Source: Saururus chinensis (Eukaryota; Streptophyta; Magnoliopsida; Piperales; Saururaceae). Taken from it: a stretch of 64,000 nucleotides of DNA. A program made the translations under genes and the position numbers. Under the pieces are notes generated by a model. The model worked only from the letters and a program-made list of their open reading frames with translations, did not search any database and was not told where the DNA came from. Of this stretch, positions 34,271-46,770 are shown one piece after another. The first letter of the stretch is position 1, and every line of letters starts with the position of its first letter. The stretch is from NCBI GenBank assembly GCA_035235625.1, contig CP141141.1, forward strand, positions 3,906,001 to 3,970,000. The letters are read 5' to 3'.

Positions 34271-36320
34271 AAATGGAACTTAGATTCTAGCCGAAAAAGG
34301 CAGTGGAACTTAAACAAGTGAGCAGCTTGAAAAGTGTTTAAGTTTTCTATACATTAATTAAAAAAAGAAAATTAGTACTTATACGAAATGGATCACATTC
34401 CCCACACAATTGTTGACTTTTTTTATTATATAAATTTTTATTGTAATTACCCCCTCAAAAAAGTGAGAGCATTTTGAGGAAAATGTTAATCACCTCTTTT
34501 TTATTTGTGGATGCTTAGTCTGTAGTATACGGGAGATTAAGCTCTATGCAGTAAAGGATTATTTATGCTATATGATTATGTCACTATTTAACATATCGAC
34601 ACGAAAGTTGACAGAACAGAGACGGATCGGACACGGAGCCATTAGACCCAAATCCGACAATCCCAGATCCGTGTCTAAAGTAAATCAATATTTCATCTCT
34701 CCAAAGTCCAATCCCTCGTGTTCCCGCCGTAAAAGTAAAATTAAAAATGGACTCGGATCAGCTCTCCCGATTTGATAATGAGATTAATTAATATTTTAAT
34801 ATATTTGATTATAGTTCTAATGATGTCACTTTAAATTAATGAGAAATAACAGCTCAAGAACGGGGTGGAGTGTTTGGCTTTCTGCACGACATCGCCAATT
34901 GGAGTGTCATTACGACTGGTGGAACAGTTTCTTACCCTTGACTCCTGCTAATTTGCGCCTGGAGGAGCTCTTGCCGTCCGAGTAAACGGGGCCATGCAGG
35001 CCCGAGATTCCGCCCGCGTCCGTCCGGCCAATATGGTCATCGGCCACTTGTTAGCAAAGTTAGTAGAGGGAGTATAAAGTTTAATTAGTTAACTTTTTTA
35101 AATATCAGCTTTTTCCAAATTAAACTATTAATATGAGTCATAAATTATTTTATGAGTAACATAGTGGCTAGGTCAGTTAAGAATATTCCAAACTAGGTTT
35201 TGCTTTGTACTTACATGTACAGTGAGCATTTCCCAAGGAATGTGTTTAAAAACAAAAAATTTGGCATTAATAAACTAAGTAGATTACAAGATAGACATGA
35301 AATCAAATACTTAAAATGCAAATTGCCTTAATAAGAAAAAGCTCATAGACTAGTAAATGTTAACCTAAATTACTATCTTGGTGATTAATAATGGGATGTT
35401 GCTACATCACTATAAAAGTGGTGAGAGTGAAACTTGAGAATATATATTACAGTTTTAAGGTTTTTCCCCTCTATATGTCCATTGGTCATATAATCTAGTT
35501 ATAATAAATAATTAAGATAACATTTTTCTTAATATAGAGAGTTGAAATTTAAATGTGCAAAGGCATTCGGTGAGCAAAGTGATTAAAGCTTCCTCCTCAA
35601 GTTTATTCTAATTTGCATTGTACGGGTCAAATTAAGGTAAAATTTTGCCAGTATAATACCAACCTCATGATCGCATCCTGCTAAGATTTCCTTCCCTATT
35701 GCCAAAGCAAATAAAAAAGGAATATCACCAATCTCATCTTAATTCAATCAAACCAAGCTTATTTCTTATATATACAAAAAAAGAGAATAGTTGTATTTTT
35801 TTTATGTGCATCTCCATGTCAAATATAAATCGGATTTGCTGATCTCTAAAACCATGACTGCAAAATCTTGAACACGTTTTTATGATTTTAGTGCTTCCAA
35901 CCTATCTCATATATAGCCAAAGGACAAGTACTAAAACTGTTTACCATTAAAAACACATGTTTAAGCAGCAGCAATTCGGGCGGTCTGTGTCCAACCATTA
36001 AAAACGCATGCGTACAATAGAAGGCAGCCTTCTCGATGAAGAGGCCATGACCAAGAATACGAACAGATTAAACAAATCATGTGCCCAGGCCTGCGCTGGC
36101 CATGACTTTTCTCCCAGTACTTCTCTCACAATTTGTGTTCCATGGGGAAAGTGGCCAGGCCGGACCCGGTCAGGTGGGCCGGACTGGGGAGGGGAAAAGG
36201 TGGCGGAAAGGAGACCCAGGCCGGTCTAGGGTGTAAAGGGCAAACATTTCTTAGAAAGGGGGAACCAAGCCTTGTGCCAGGGACATCATGACGAGAAAGA
36301 AAGAAATTAAGAGAGAGAAA
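34271..36320. other. intergenic, no supported gene
   Basis: Two GC-rich islands (34,860-35,050 and 36,090-36,240) stand out from AT-rich surroundings. Their open frames (34,572-34,775; 36,008-36,229) show no family resemblance and no splice partners, so no gene is called. Confidence 0.4.
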
Positions 36321-36324
36321 GAGA

Positions 36325-36530
36325 AGAGTTTTCTATGCTTCCTCTTACAACTAACTTAGTGTAAAGTATACATAGAAACTGTTGATATTTAAGATCGATG
36401 ATGTATATGCTAGCACACATTAGTGTCAGTAATATTGATGCTAATATGCGCTAATATGTATGCCATTGATCTTGTGGATGAATAGTTTACATGCGTAGCT
36501 TACGCTTGGAAGGAAGTATGAAAATTAAAC
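36325..36530. mobile_element. palindromic MITE, same family as 43,859-44,081 (older copy)
   Basis: Starts gagttttctatgcttcctct and ends gcttacgcttggaaggaagt followed by atgaaaa. The centre is a hairpin (gatcgatgatgtatatgctagcacacattag ... gctaatatgtatgccattgatc). Order and words match the young copy at 43.9 kb. The boundaries are approximate. Confidence 0.55.
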
Positions 36531-37072
36531 TCTTATGAAGGGAAGAGGATAAGAGGGAGATGGTTGGGTGAATGATAAGAGGAGCATGTGGGCATGTGGT
36601 TGATGTGGGGGCTGTTGCTCCAAAACATGAGAACATGAGTGTGACCCCATTTCACTTTTAGAGAGGATGAGAAGGAGAAAAAGCCTTCACGGGATACTTT
36701 GCATGGTTGTGGTCCTAGTTTAAAGCAAAATTTTCTATCAAATTTTGGTGATATTTCTTTTAGAAGAAAAAAAGTATTGGGGCCTAGTTAAGCTTTGGTA
36801 ATCTTTTTTTTTTTTTAGAATACTTTTTAATGGAGGCTTATTAAATTAAATACTGTTGGCTTGTTTTTAAGAACAAAATTTTGGGGGCTAAATGTCAAAA
36901 AATATACCTAAATAATTATTATTCCATCCATCCATTTTTTTTTTGAATCATGCTACTTTGCTGTCAAATTCAAAATAGGAAGATCTTACAAACTTTTATA
37001 AATCCTGGGATGTGTGGGTTTTGCAAGTATAACCCATAGGTATCCGGTATGAGACATCTTGTAATTTTATTA

Positions 37073-37295
37073 TTTCGTTTGTCCCATATTAATAGTTATA
37101 TTTAGAAAAATGATAATTTTTATGAATGGTGAAGCCTATCTCTAAGAGAAGGAATAAACTTTTTAGCCAAATAAAGTTATTAATTTAGGACAAAATGAAT
37201 ATTTTTTAAAATATTGTTCTTATTCTCCCTCCTAGCATCATTTGGTTTTTTCAAATAATCTAAAATGAAGCCATTAATGTATGGGACATAGGAAG
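37073..37295. mobile_element. Stowaway-like MITE
   Basis: 223 bp, TA on both sides. The left end is tttcgtttgtcccatattaa and the right end ttaatgtatgggacatagga then ag, imperfect inverted copies. AT-rich and non-coding. Similar decayed ends occur around 37,630-37,810. Confidence 0.5.
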
Positions 37296-38014
37296 TATTA
37301 AAAGGATAATAATTTTTCTATTCTACGTTGTGCACACTCACTCTTCCGTGTCCGTAAGGTTTTGTTGGACACAAAGTAAAAAAGGGATATGAGCATCCTA
37401 ATAAAAAGCTGGTGAGCTAGAAGCTTGTAAATAACTATAAGGTTATTATATGCATGCCTTCTCAAATAGCTCGAGTTCCTTTTTAACATACTAACATGGT
37501 GTCACAGTAGTAGGTCCTTGGTGGGCCAAGCTAGTTCATCTAGGATGCCCTATGCCTATTGCACTTGGGAACATTTTTAGAATGTAAGATTAGAGAGGTA
37601 AACGATCCACTTATTTTTTCCTCTCTTTATGTTATACTTCTTTCGTTCTATGTTAATTGACTACATTTTAAAAAATAAAATTTAGATTAGTTTTCCTATT
37701 TTAAAAATGTGATATTTAAATAAATTAATTTATTAACAAAATATTTTATTCAATAATTACTATGAGAAAGAAAACATTAAATAGGACAATTAATACGAGA
37801 TACAAAAAATAAGACTCATTCATATGAGTTTGAGCTCATGTGCGACTGTGTGAGCTAGGGAATCGTGTGTCGTTATATCAAAATCTGACGACATACATAA
37901 CTCATAGAGCAAATTAGTTTTTGCCCCCTTGTACTATCAAATAAAAATCTAATTGCTCGTGAGACTCGACTCATACAAATTTTTTCTTACAAAAAATTAT
38001 ATTATAATATAAAA

Positions 38015-38137
38015 GATGAGAAGTTTGCCACTTCATATTTTAGCTAGCCCACCCTGCTTATACACATACCATAGATGTCCACCACTTTGTTAAAAGAGGT
38101 GGGATGGTTAAAACAAGGGGTGTGAGACTTCTCACCC
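38015..38137. mobile_element. short MITE (GATGAGAAGT ends), copy 1
   Basis: Left gatgagaagtttgccac, right gtgtgagacttctcaccc, inverted copies. Flanks taatataaaag occur on both sides and may be the target duplication. Related to the larger copy at 51,854-52,132. Confidence 0.5.
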
Positions 38138-38209
38138 TAATATAAAAGAATAATAGTGTATTATGGAACTTTCAAATTTTTATTATTTGACACATATTTT
38201 ATACAATTA

Positions 38210-39413
38210 ATACATTTTTTACCCCTATTTGACTCATTATAATCCAGATAGGCCAAATATATTAGAATTATAATCCTTATTTTTTAGTTTTGTTAATTTT
38301 AAGTTTATAATGTTATCTTACATTCCCTAACTCTAATTCTTGTATTTTTTGTATTATTATAAAGTTCTCGATGTGCTCTATCAAAAGATCCTACATGACT
38401 ATGTTTTTTCAAACTTTTTTTAGGCCATACACATATAACACACTTCTCACTAATAATTTTTTTATATTTTTAGGTGTATATATATATATATATATATTCT
38501 AATTAATTTACATATTTTTAACACCTTAGAAAACCCCCAAAAAGCTCTATCAAATAAAACCTGCCACCAAACTGGTTTTAAATAAGAACAACGTGTTTCA
38601 CGGTACAAAGTCTTTTGACACCATTGTCTTCACTATGATAATTATAGCTTGTGAGATTTTGATTCATAGTTACCTACTACGTACAAGTATATATAGGTTA
38701 ATATAGAGCTTATGTGTATAACTAACGATCATTGTGATTCTCAAAGTAATGTTTTATAACTATTGCAGGCATGATGATCTTTATTCAATACATACTTTAT
38801 TTCTAATTTCTTTTATTTTATGTTATATAATATGTATTTATATATGTAATGCATGTACATTCTTACTATTTTACCCATATTCAGCCATCCTAATCCCCAA
38901 AAGGCTAAAGATATTAGAATCATATCCCTATTTTTTAGGTTATGTTGATTTTAACTTTATAATATTATATAATGTATTCCTAAACTCGGATTCACGCACA
39001 TTTGATATCGTTAGAAAACTCTCAGCAAGTTCTATTAAATAGATCACACATGATTATGTTTTCTCGAATTTTTTGTAGGCCCCATGTATATAATACACAT
39101 TTTAATAATAATTATATATTATATTTATATTTGCGTATTTTTAACACCATTGGAAAACTTCCGAAGATCTCTATCAAATGAGACCAGTCACCAAACTGGT
39201 ATTGAATATAAATAACATGTTTCACAATACAAAGTGTTTCAATACTATTGTCTTTGTTGATTTATGACATAATATTTAACTTATAAAATTTAGATTTGTA
39301 GTTACCTACCGCGAATGTATATGAGTTAATATAGAGTTTGTGTGTATAATTAATTATCATTGTGATCCTTAAAATAATATTTTTGTAATTATAACATGCA
39401 AAGGGGACCTTTG

Positions 39414-39501
<88 letters not shown>

Positions 39502-39515
39502 ATTAATACATGTGC
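38210..39515. repeat. ~650-bp tandem duplication with (TA)n boundary
   Basis: Unit 1 (about 38,210-38,860) and unit 2 (about 38,862-39,500) are colinear throughout. Shared words in order: tattagaat, tttatgttttctt/tctcga-type, gccaccaaactggttttaaa / gtcaccaaactggtattgaa, acgtgtttcacggtacaaag / catgtttcacaatacaaagt, gttacctac, and agttaatatagagtttgtgtgtataa. Unit 2 ends in a long TA run, and a third unit begins at about 39,503 (acatgtgcatttttgctagt). No coding capacity. Confidence 0.8.
39418..39496. repeat. (TA)n microsatellite
   Basis: Nearly pure TA for ~78 bases at the end of the second tandem unit, with one short interruption. Confidence 0.95.
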
Positions 39516-40479
39516 ATTTTTGCTAGTGTTTTTACTAAAAAAAACTATGTGGTGTCTCCCTTCTGAAGGAGAGATTATTAGGTCTATCACTATTGAGCAC
39601 GTACATCATGGACCCCCAATTTATCACTGGTTACCATCATTAATAGGTGATAAGCACTATTCCCCATTCCAAAGTCTTGTTTCTATGTTACTTTCATTTC
39701 TTGATATTAATGTAGACATACGTCTATGAAATCCTTTTCTTCTATTTGCCTGCACAACAAAAAGCAAAATGCTAGAGTGCATGCAGACGGTAATGCTCAT
39801 AGCGCGCATGCAAACACGTGCAGGAACGTGCTTGGACCCGCATATTGTTGCCTGCTTTGCCGCGAGCGTTTCCATCTGCGAGCTTACAACAGGAAAATGC
39901 AGTTTGGTCGGTCGTGGATCAATCAATGAATTTGGGCTATGACTTATGAGGCCCTCACACCAATTATGGTGTGAGTCGCCAATCTGCTTGCGCTAATTGG
40001 TGTAATGCATGAGAAACCTGTCTAGATTCTCTGGGGCATTTTCCCAGTTTGATTGGCAACTCACACCACAATTATCTTAAGGTGACTGGCCGGTCATGAT
40101 TCAGGAATGTGGAACACATGACCACCTAATGATGGATTATCTTAAGGTGCAAGATGGTAATCATTTGTTGATAAAATTTTGATCTGTCTAAAAGCATGTC
40201 CTAAATATCTCGCTGTTCACTTGAATATAATATTTGCCAGTTGCCGTACTAAATTCGGCTGAAGTTGGCACTGGGCTTGGTTCTACTAAAAGATGGGCTC
40301 GCCTCAGCTTTCAGTCAGCTAATTCTTTGTTGGGCTTACCTCATAGAATGGGGTCTGTAATTCGATTCAAGCCTCTGAATTATGTTACACTCTTCATAGT
40401 GTATATGAGAGGTAGCTTTGCCACCCGGCTGGGCTCTCATGATAGGGATTTCGTAAACTCAAATCCTATACCATAAATT
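39516..40479. other. intergenic, no supported gene
   Basis: Short frames on both strands (39,657-39,929; 40,234-40,476) look random. A direct repeat, attatcttaaggtg, occurs at about 40,070 and 40,136. Confidence 0.4.
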
Positions 40480-40898
40480 AAGGGCCATACCCATTCCAAA
40501 CCAATTTCGGGTCGGGTTTGGTTTGAGTTCATTTGAATACATATTTTTTTACTATAATAATAAAGATCTTATAACAAAATTTAATCATTTTGCTCCCTTA
40601 TGCTATATTTAAGTTAAAGTAAACTACAAAAGTTTGTGCACGTAATTTTCACCTCTTATTATGCTTATCTACTCATCCACCGGCTATAAGAAACATTAAA
40701 GTTACTGTCAAATGTGAATAATAACCATACATGGGTCAGTTTAGATTGGGTCGTGCAAAACCCAACCTGACCCAATCGTTGAGTAAGCTTCTAAATACCA
40801 AACCCGACCCAATTTACCATTTAATTGAACCTACACCCTGAGCATTAGGTTTGGGTCAGGTTGGGTACTTAAGACCTACCTCAAGTGGCATCCCTAAT
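40480..40898. mobile_element. hAT-like element related to the nested MITE in FANCJ intron 3
   Basis: Contains cgggtcgggtttggtttgag near the left and ggtttgggtcaggttgggta near the right, and ends ctcaagtggcatcccta, the same TAGGGATGCCAC terminus as the 17.6-kb element. The left end is diverged and no target duplication was read. Confidence 0.45.
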
Positions 40899-40924
40899 GA
40901 GAGAGAAGGTGATCAGAGAGCACC

Positions 40925-41360
40925 TTCCTTTACTTTACTTTAGGGTGTTCAATATTAGCTTGGCTTGAGCTCCATGAGCTTGGTTTGAACTCAAACCTTT
41001 CAACTTAGAAGTCGACTGAGCCAATATATTTAAAGTTTGACTTGAACTCAAATAAGACTCAAACCTTTTAGCTTAAACTTGACTCAATTAGCAAACTCGA
41101 GGTACATTATTTTATCTTTTATAATAATCTAATTTAATTAATATAAATTATACTCACTCTGTCCTATATTATTTAATATCTCTATTTGACTAAAAAGTTT
41201 GTTCTATATTAATAGTTTCAATTTGTTTAATTTAAGTATTTGAGTGCTTAAAAATGAGTATCATACGCTTATTTTCTCTTCTCTTAGATATTGGTTTCAC
41301 CAATTAATAAAAATTATTGTTTTTCTAAATGTGACTATTAATATAGAACATAGGGTCTCT
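40925..41360. other. decayed repeat followed by a Stowaway-like fragment
   Basis: 40,930-41,100 is made of gagctc/gactcaaa-type words also found at 27.9 kb. 41,153-41,360 begins tactcactctgtcctatatt and ends in inverted words (ttaatatagaacatagggtc), consistent with an old TA-flanked Stowaway copy. Confidence 0.35.
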
Positions 41361-42130
41361 TAGGGGTTCTAGAAAAAAACAGTGGGAAATAAATTTTCTT
41401 AGAAAACAACTTTGCACCTTGTTATGGTTTTAGTTTTAAAATTGGAAAATTTTATTTTTTGCCCCCAGAAAAGAGGGTGGTATAGCGGGATTTATTTCCC
41501 GATCCCAACTCTCTGGAAACTATTTTTTCGAGAGTTGGGTTTGGTCTCGAGGAGATCGCCATCCCCCTCCCTAGTATGTCTCTCTTCTTCTTTCTTTTGA
41601 TGTTTCTTCGGATTTGCCTCTTCCTACCGCCCTCTCAAGCTTCTCTTGATCTCCCTATTTGATTTTTAGGTGTTTGCATGAGCAAAGACAATGGATCTAT
41701 CGATAGGGTTGTGGTGGACTAAGGGGGTTGCCATCTAATTTTAGTGTACGGGAGAGGGGGGATGCCTCCTCAATAGTTGATGCTCCAACTCTATCGCACA
41801 TCGGCTCCTTCCTTCCTTGAGTAGTTGTCTTCTATTCCAACCTCTCCTTCCTTGAGTGGTCAACTTTTCTTATCACCCCTCTTCGGGCTTGAGTGCTAAA
41901 AAGGCTACAACTCCCACTTCAGATTGTTGGAGTTAGGTTGAATGGCCGTCAAAGCACTAGCTCCTCCTCTTGCCATCCTCAATCGCTTCACCAAATCAAT
42001 CACAATGAGGTGATAATATGTACAAATTTTTTTTGTTTATGTTTATATTTAATGCACAAGTAACGATCTTTTTGTTCTTGAGCATGTAGCAGTTAATATT
42101 TATTTCATTTGTTATATAATTTTTGCTTTG
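41361..42130. other. intergenic, no supported gene
   Basis: Pyrimidine-rich patches (41,550-41,640 and 41,810-41,900) without a continuous frame. Possibly flank of the retrotransposon remnant that follows. Confidence 0.3.
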
Positions 42131-42131
42131 T

Positions 42132-45100
42132 CAAACTTGTGTTATGACCCGCCCTAGGGGACGGGTCTGGCCTTCATAGTCCATTAGAATTAAGATTTAA
42201 TTAATGTTAGTAAGAGTAGTTTAGTGTAATTAGCACTTTATTCTTATTGAGCTTAGGATAATGTTAGAAGTCCATTCAAATTAGAAGTTTTATTAGCATT
42301 AGGATTAGGAGGCTTAATTACCTATAAATATGTAGGGGCTATGCACTATTTAATTAATTTAGGAATTCAAAAATTAGAATCAAGTTAGTTAAATTTAATT
42401 TATATTTCAATTATTTTCCTTATGTTTTTATCTTTAATTTAGCTAGTGTAGACATCAGACTACTTCGTAGATATCAGAGCGTCCGATTTTGGACCTCCTT
42501 CCCACCCTCTCCTCGCAATTTAATACATACATAGATTCACCACACACGGTATTATCAAAGTTGAAGCTTATCATTGCTTCCAACCAAGCTGAGAGCAACT
42601 GTCGTTTTGACAAGGTTATGGATGCCTTAGCCTCGCTCACACTCACCATCCACTTGCTACAGCCGTATTTGTCTGAGCCTTCTAACGCCTCTTCCCCGGC
42701 TACTACTGCCAGCTAGATAGGCCTATTTTCTACCGTCAGCCGTGTCTGCACTACTGCCGGTCACTTCCGTACTGTCGCTGGCCACATCCTCACAACTATC
42801 AACCGTGTTGGCCTTAGAAAATACCTTTCCGTCAGTTGCCTACATCGATCCACAACTCACCAAACTTTCTTTCGACACCCCCATTTCACTTCCCCTCCAG
42901 TGATGCTGAGATGCTACACTGGTCGCAAGGTGTTTGTTCGTCCTGCATCAGTTCTCTTCTTGGCGTCTACTGTCACGTAAAGCTATTGACTTTGCGAGCA
43001 ACAACTCTTCCACTTCCACTCAAGTTTCTGCCGCACCCATGCTCACGTCGCTGGCACCACTGTTGCAGTCCTCCTCAACCTCTTGCCATTGCGAGGCATC
43101 CATGTCTATGCATCCCCCTCGTCAGTCCATTGGCACAACAACGTTCCAAGATGGAGCTGCCCTCATTTGTCATCGATCCCGACGGAGGCCCCATCTAGAT
43201 GATGGCCATCAACACTGTGGGCAACCTCCACACTCTCTCTATCAATGTCAATAACCTTGGCACCGACAAATACTACTATGTGGGCCAGGAGATTGTCCAT
43301 TGCGTCCCCATCGCCACCCCATCCGGCTCGCCCAAGGCCAGTCCTCTCCTTTGTTAGAGTTTCTTTCCCATCCACTGCGAAGCTTGTCAAGCCGCAACAC
43401 CTCCAGATCAGCTACTGACAATCCACATTCCCACTCCACCACTTCTGTCGATTCTGACTCCGGTCAACCCCTTGATCCGGCTAACAATCCTCTATTTTGC
43501 CACTGCAGACGATGCTACCCCAGGCTCCTCCACTATCTACTACTCAACTCTACGAGCCTCAACCTCTACCTTTTATTTTGGCCAATTTAACAACCATCAA
43601 GACTTTGTTGGTAGTTGGGTCTTCAAGGGACTCTATTTTCTCTTCCAACCATGACTCCACCCTTTTATTCGGTGCCCTTCCACCAATGCAGAGTTTCTTG
43701 TGCTTTCCCATGCCAGTTCTTACATGGACCTATATCCTGCACAACGAGCTTTGGCCTAGTTGCAAGTTTGTTGTGGGTTCAAGAGCTTCTTCCGGGACGT
43801 GGTAACCCCACTTATAGGCATCATTGGTCTATATAAAGTTACTTCCCATGTGTCTCCAGGAAGCATTTTCTATGCTTAGCTCTGAAAGTGAGCCGAGCGT
43901 AAGGAACACTTGGGAAGCGTCCGATTTTATGATTGATGGCGCACACGCTAGCGCACGTTAGCATGTGTAATACTTACGCTAACGTGTGCTAGCGTGTGCA
44001 CCACCAATCTTGAAATCAGACACTTCTCAGGCGTTCCTTACGCTCGGCTCATACTAAAGAGGGAGCATGAAAAACGCTTCCGTGTCTCCATGCCTATTAC
44101 AACTCTTTGAGACTGCTTCAACAGACCTTTCTGCTATCTCATGCATGTTTATTGGTTCTAACCTAGTGGAGTATTGGTGGGCCCAAATGCATATTTTCAT
44201 CGGTGTTACAAGTAAGAAAGAAGAAGAGACCCGAGTGCTTTTTATTCAACTCAATATTAGAAATTAGACAAAAGATCCTAATAATATCCCATTGCAATTT
44301 ACAGAGCAAATGCATATATATCTAGTATGCAAATGGTCCAGCAGGATCATGGATTGTTTTTGGTCATTTTTCTGTCTTGTACCTGATATGTGGTGTAGCA
44401 TTGCGAGTTTTAAATGGTGAAAATAACATATAACTGGGCAAAGGTTCACCATGCCCTTCTCCTCTTTGTGTTGGTTTATTAATTTTTTATACTTTGACTT
44501 AAGTCGGATAGAAAAGATTATGCGAGACTAAATTATGGTTGCGAGAGTATTGTTCTTGTACATTAAAAGGACAATCTTTAACAATATGAGATTTTTTGAA
44601 TGATAGTTAGTTTCCATTCTACATGATTATCTAATATTGAATCCTCATGCTCATAAATCTACATTCTACATATTTGAGTATGGATGAGAATGAAATGGAC
44701 ATACTAGTAATTAAATGGACCAGCATGAAAATGAGGGTGGAACTATTTGGTATTTGACATAACATTAATGACTTGTTGAATAAACCAGTAGAAATTAAAC
44801 ATACCAAATTGCGTGGCAGGGATTTTATGGTATTTTTTTTGTTTATGGAACAAAAAAGGAAAAGAAAGGCAAAGGTTGTCCCGAAGTTAAGACCATAATT
44901 GCCAATTCATTAGCACCTTTTTAAATCAAGCAACTAAGTGATCACACTGCTATATAGGGTGCCCACCAATGGTCACATTTTTTTTGCAAAAAGAATATAT
45001 TCTTTTTAGTTAGAGAAAAAAAAGCATAAATGATGAACTACAATAACCTCTGAAACCAAAGATATATGGGGTTCTAAACTTGCCAAGCATATGATCTCAA

Positions 45101-45422
45101 GTTAAACACAAAATACCTATATAAGTCTATAAACAAGTTGTTGTCCCCCTAAATTAGAATAGATTAGATTGATTCCAATTTTAGGTTAGATTTGATTTAT
45201 ATTCTAATTCCTAACAGCTATACTCCTAATTTAGTTAGAATTAGATTAAAGATTCTCCTAGTTCAATTAATATTACTTTAGATTTTCTCCATACATTGTG
45301 TATTTCATAGAAGATTAGTAATTCAGAAATCATAATCAAGTTAGTGTGATTTAATTTATGTTTCAGTTATTTTCTTTATATTTTATATCTTTAATTTAGC
45401 TAGTGTAGACATCTGTCTACAT
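42132..45422 (+). mobile_element. decayed LTR retrotransposon remnant
   Basis: LTR-like direct copies at about 42,132-42,465 and 45,140-45,422 share aatcaagttagt and atctttaatttagctagtgt followed by agacatc, near their 3' ends. A tatcagagc word after the first copy fits a tRNA-iMet primer site. The interior begins with a gag-like stretch (about 42,489-42,716). No protease, integrase or reverse transcriptase was recognised, so it is non-autonomous or heavily eroded. Many breaks and diverged LTRs make it an old fossil. Copia versus Gypsy is not settled. A younger MITE sits inside it at 43,859-44,081, and an inverted LTR piece follows at 45,425-45,600. Confidence 0.6.
43859..44081. mobile_element. 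palindromic Mutator-type MITE with exact 9-bp target duplication
   Basis: 223 bp flanked exactly by gtgtctcca at 43,850-43,858 and 44,082-44,090. Ends: ggaagcattttctatgct and agcatgaaaaacgcttcc. Further in, tgagccgagcgtaaggaac and its inverse gttccttacgctcggctca. The centre folds back on itself: gcgcacacgctagcgcacgt and acgtgtgctagcgtgtgcac. A 9-bp duplication points to the Mutator superfamily. No coding capacity. The clean ends and duplication mark a recent insertion. Confidence 0.85.
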
Positions 45423-45424
45423 CA

Positions 45425-45600
45425 TTAAAGATAAAAACATATCATAATCCTAATGCGAATGCTGATAAAACTTATAATTGGAATGAACTTCTAACACTAT
45501 CCTAAGCCCAATAAAAATAAAGTCTTAATTATACTAAAGTATTTTTACTAACAATAATTAAATCCTAATTCTAATGGACTATGAAGGCTAGCATTTCACC
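45425..45600 (-). mobile_element. inverted LTR fragment beside the retrotransposon remnant
   Basis: The reverse complement matches 42,171-42,290 closely (cttcatagtccattagaatt; gggcttaggatagtgttaga against gagcttaggataatgttaga). It is a piece of the same LTR family in opposite orientation, abutting the downstream LTR copy, and marks a second insertion or local rearrangement. Fossil. Confidence 0.6.
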
Positions 45601-46370
45601 TCGCTTCCACTCCATCTCGTCCTTGTGGTGGTTGTTGATTATTTGGCTGCTAAGAAGCATACAAGTACATGTTGCCTTTTCTTGCAATGTTATGTTTGTT
45701 TTCTCTTTATTGATGCTTGGGACTGCTTTGCAAAACTGATTGGCAGGCACTTAAAAGGTAGCTGATTTGCAATTTCCCGAGCATTATACTACGCACAAAT
45801 CTCTTAATCACGAATTTCTATAGAGACCCTCTTAGGATTTGAATCATTCCAATGAGCATCACATGATGTACGTACTAGGCTTGGCTGCTTATTTGTTATT
45901 GGCAAATTTTGTGATTCTGATATCTTTTAGTGGATTGGACTTGTTGGCTCTGATAGAAAACTGGAATTGTTTGTAAACTTAATTGAATAGCACATACCAG
46001 AGATACAACATGTGTCAATGCTAATAAAGATATAGCATGTGTCCGTTTTTGTGGACCCACTATTCCTAATTGGACATACAAAAATATTTTCCAGACGGGT
46101 CCATGACCAACGTCCATGCCCATGTTACATGCGACTCGAAAACTAGAGGCAAACAGTCTTTAACCGTGTTAGGGGCTAATGTAGCATGATCACTGATATG
46201 GATATGATAAAAGGAATTTGTATAAATGGGGATTTGAAAGGCATTGGATGATAAAAAAGAGTTGATTGTTTCAGCTGTCACTGAAGTTGGAAGTGATTTA
46301 TGCTGATTTTGGTTGTTCTAGGAAGTGTCATTGATTACTGTGCTCATCACACCAACTGTCGTACTCTGAT
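45601..46370. other. intergenic, no supported gene
   Basis: AT-rich. The minus-strand frames at 45,896-46,281 show no family resemblance. Confidence 0.4.
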
Positions 46371-46770
46371 TGTGAAACCCGCAAAATGAGACACTCAGCA
46401 AGAAATATAGAGGGGTATTAGTAGTGTGTGTTATGTTTCGACCATACTATAGTGCGTAGGCCTTGTTATTACGAAGGTTGTAGTAGGCTTTATTATCATT
46501 CTGATTAGGTTTAATTGGATTTGAGTGTATGTAGCTAGTTGGCTTGTTTCTATGTAAGATGTAGGTTTAGGGCAATTTATTTAGGCCTTTCTCTTTTGTA
46601 AACTGAGTTTAATAAAGAATTACTTGCCTTAATCCTCTCTTTCTCTCTCCCCGACCTTCTCTTTCTCTCTCCCCAAGCCTCTCTCACAACCGCACTTGCT
46701 AGAGGCAACTGCGGCTTAACCTCCACGTTCAACTCTCTCTTTTCCCTCTTGTTCTCTCCTTTTACATCGT
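46371..46770 (+). mobile_element. probable solo LTR with vestigial primer site
   Basis: Begins tgtgaaaccc, has an aataaagaatt word about 240 bases in, then a CT-rich tract. It ends near catcgtgca followed by accatatcag, which resembles the tRNA-iMet primer site of Copia-type elements. No second LTR or internal region was found. The boundaries and family are tentative. Confidence 0.4.

Noticed and set aside
36008-36229. 73-codon plus-strand frame in a GC island
   Set aside because: No similarity, no splice partner, and R/G/P-rich composition follows from local GC content.
43163-43442. Overlapping frames on both strands around 43.2-43.8 kb as host genes
   Set aside because: They lie between LTR-like copies, give no family match, and belong to a worn retrotransposon interior.
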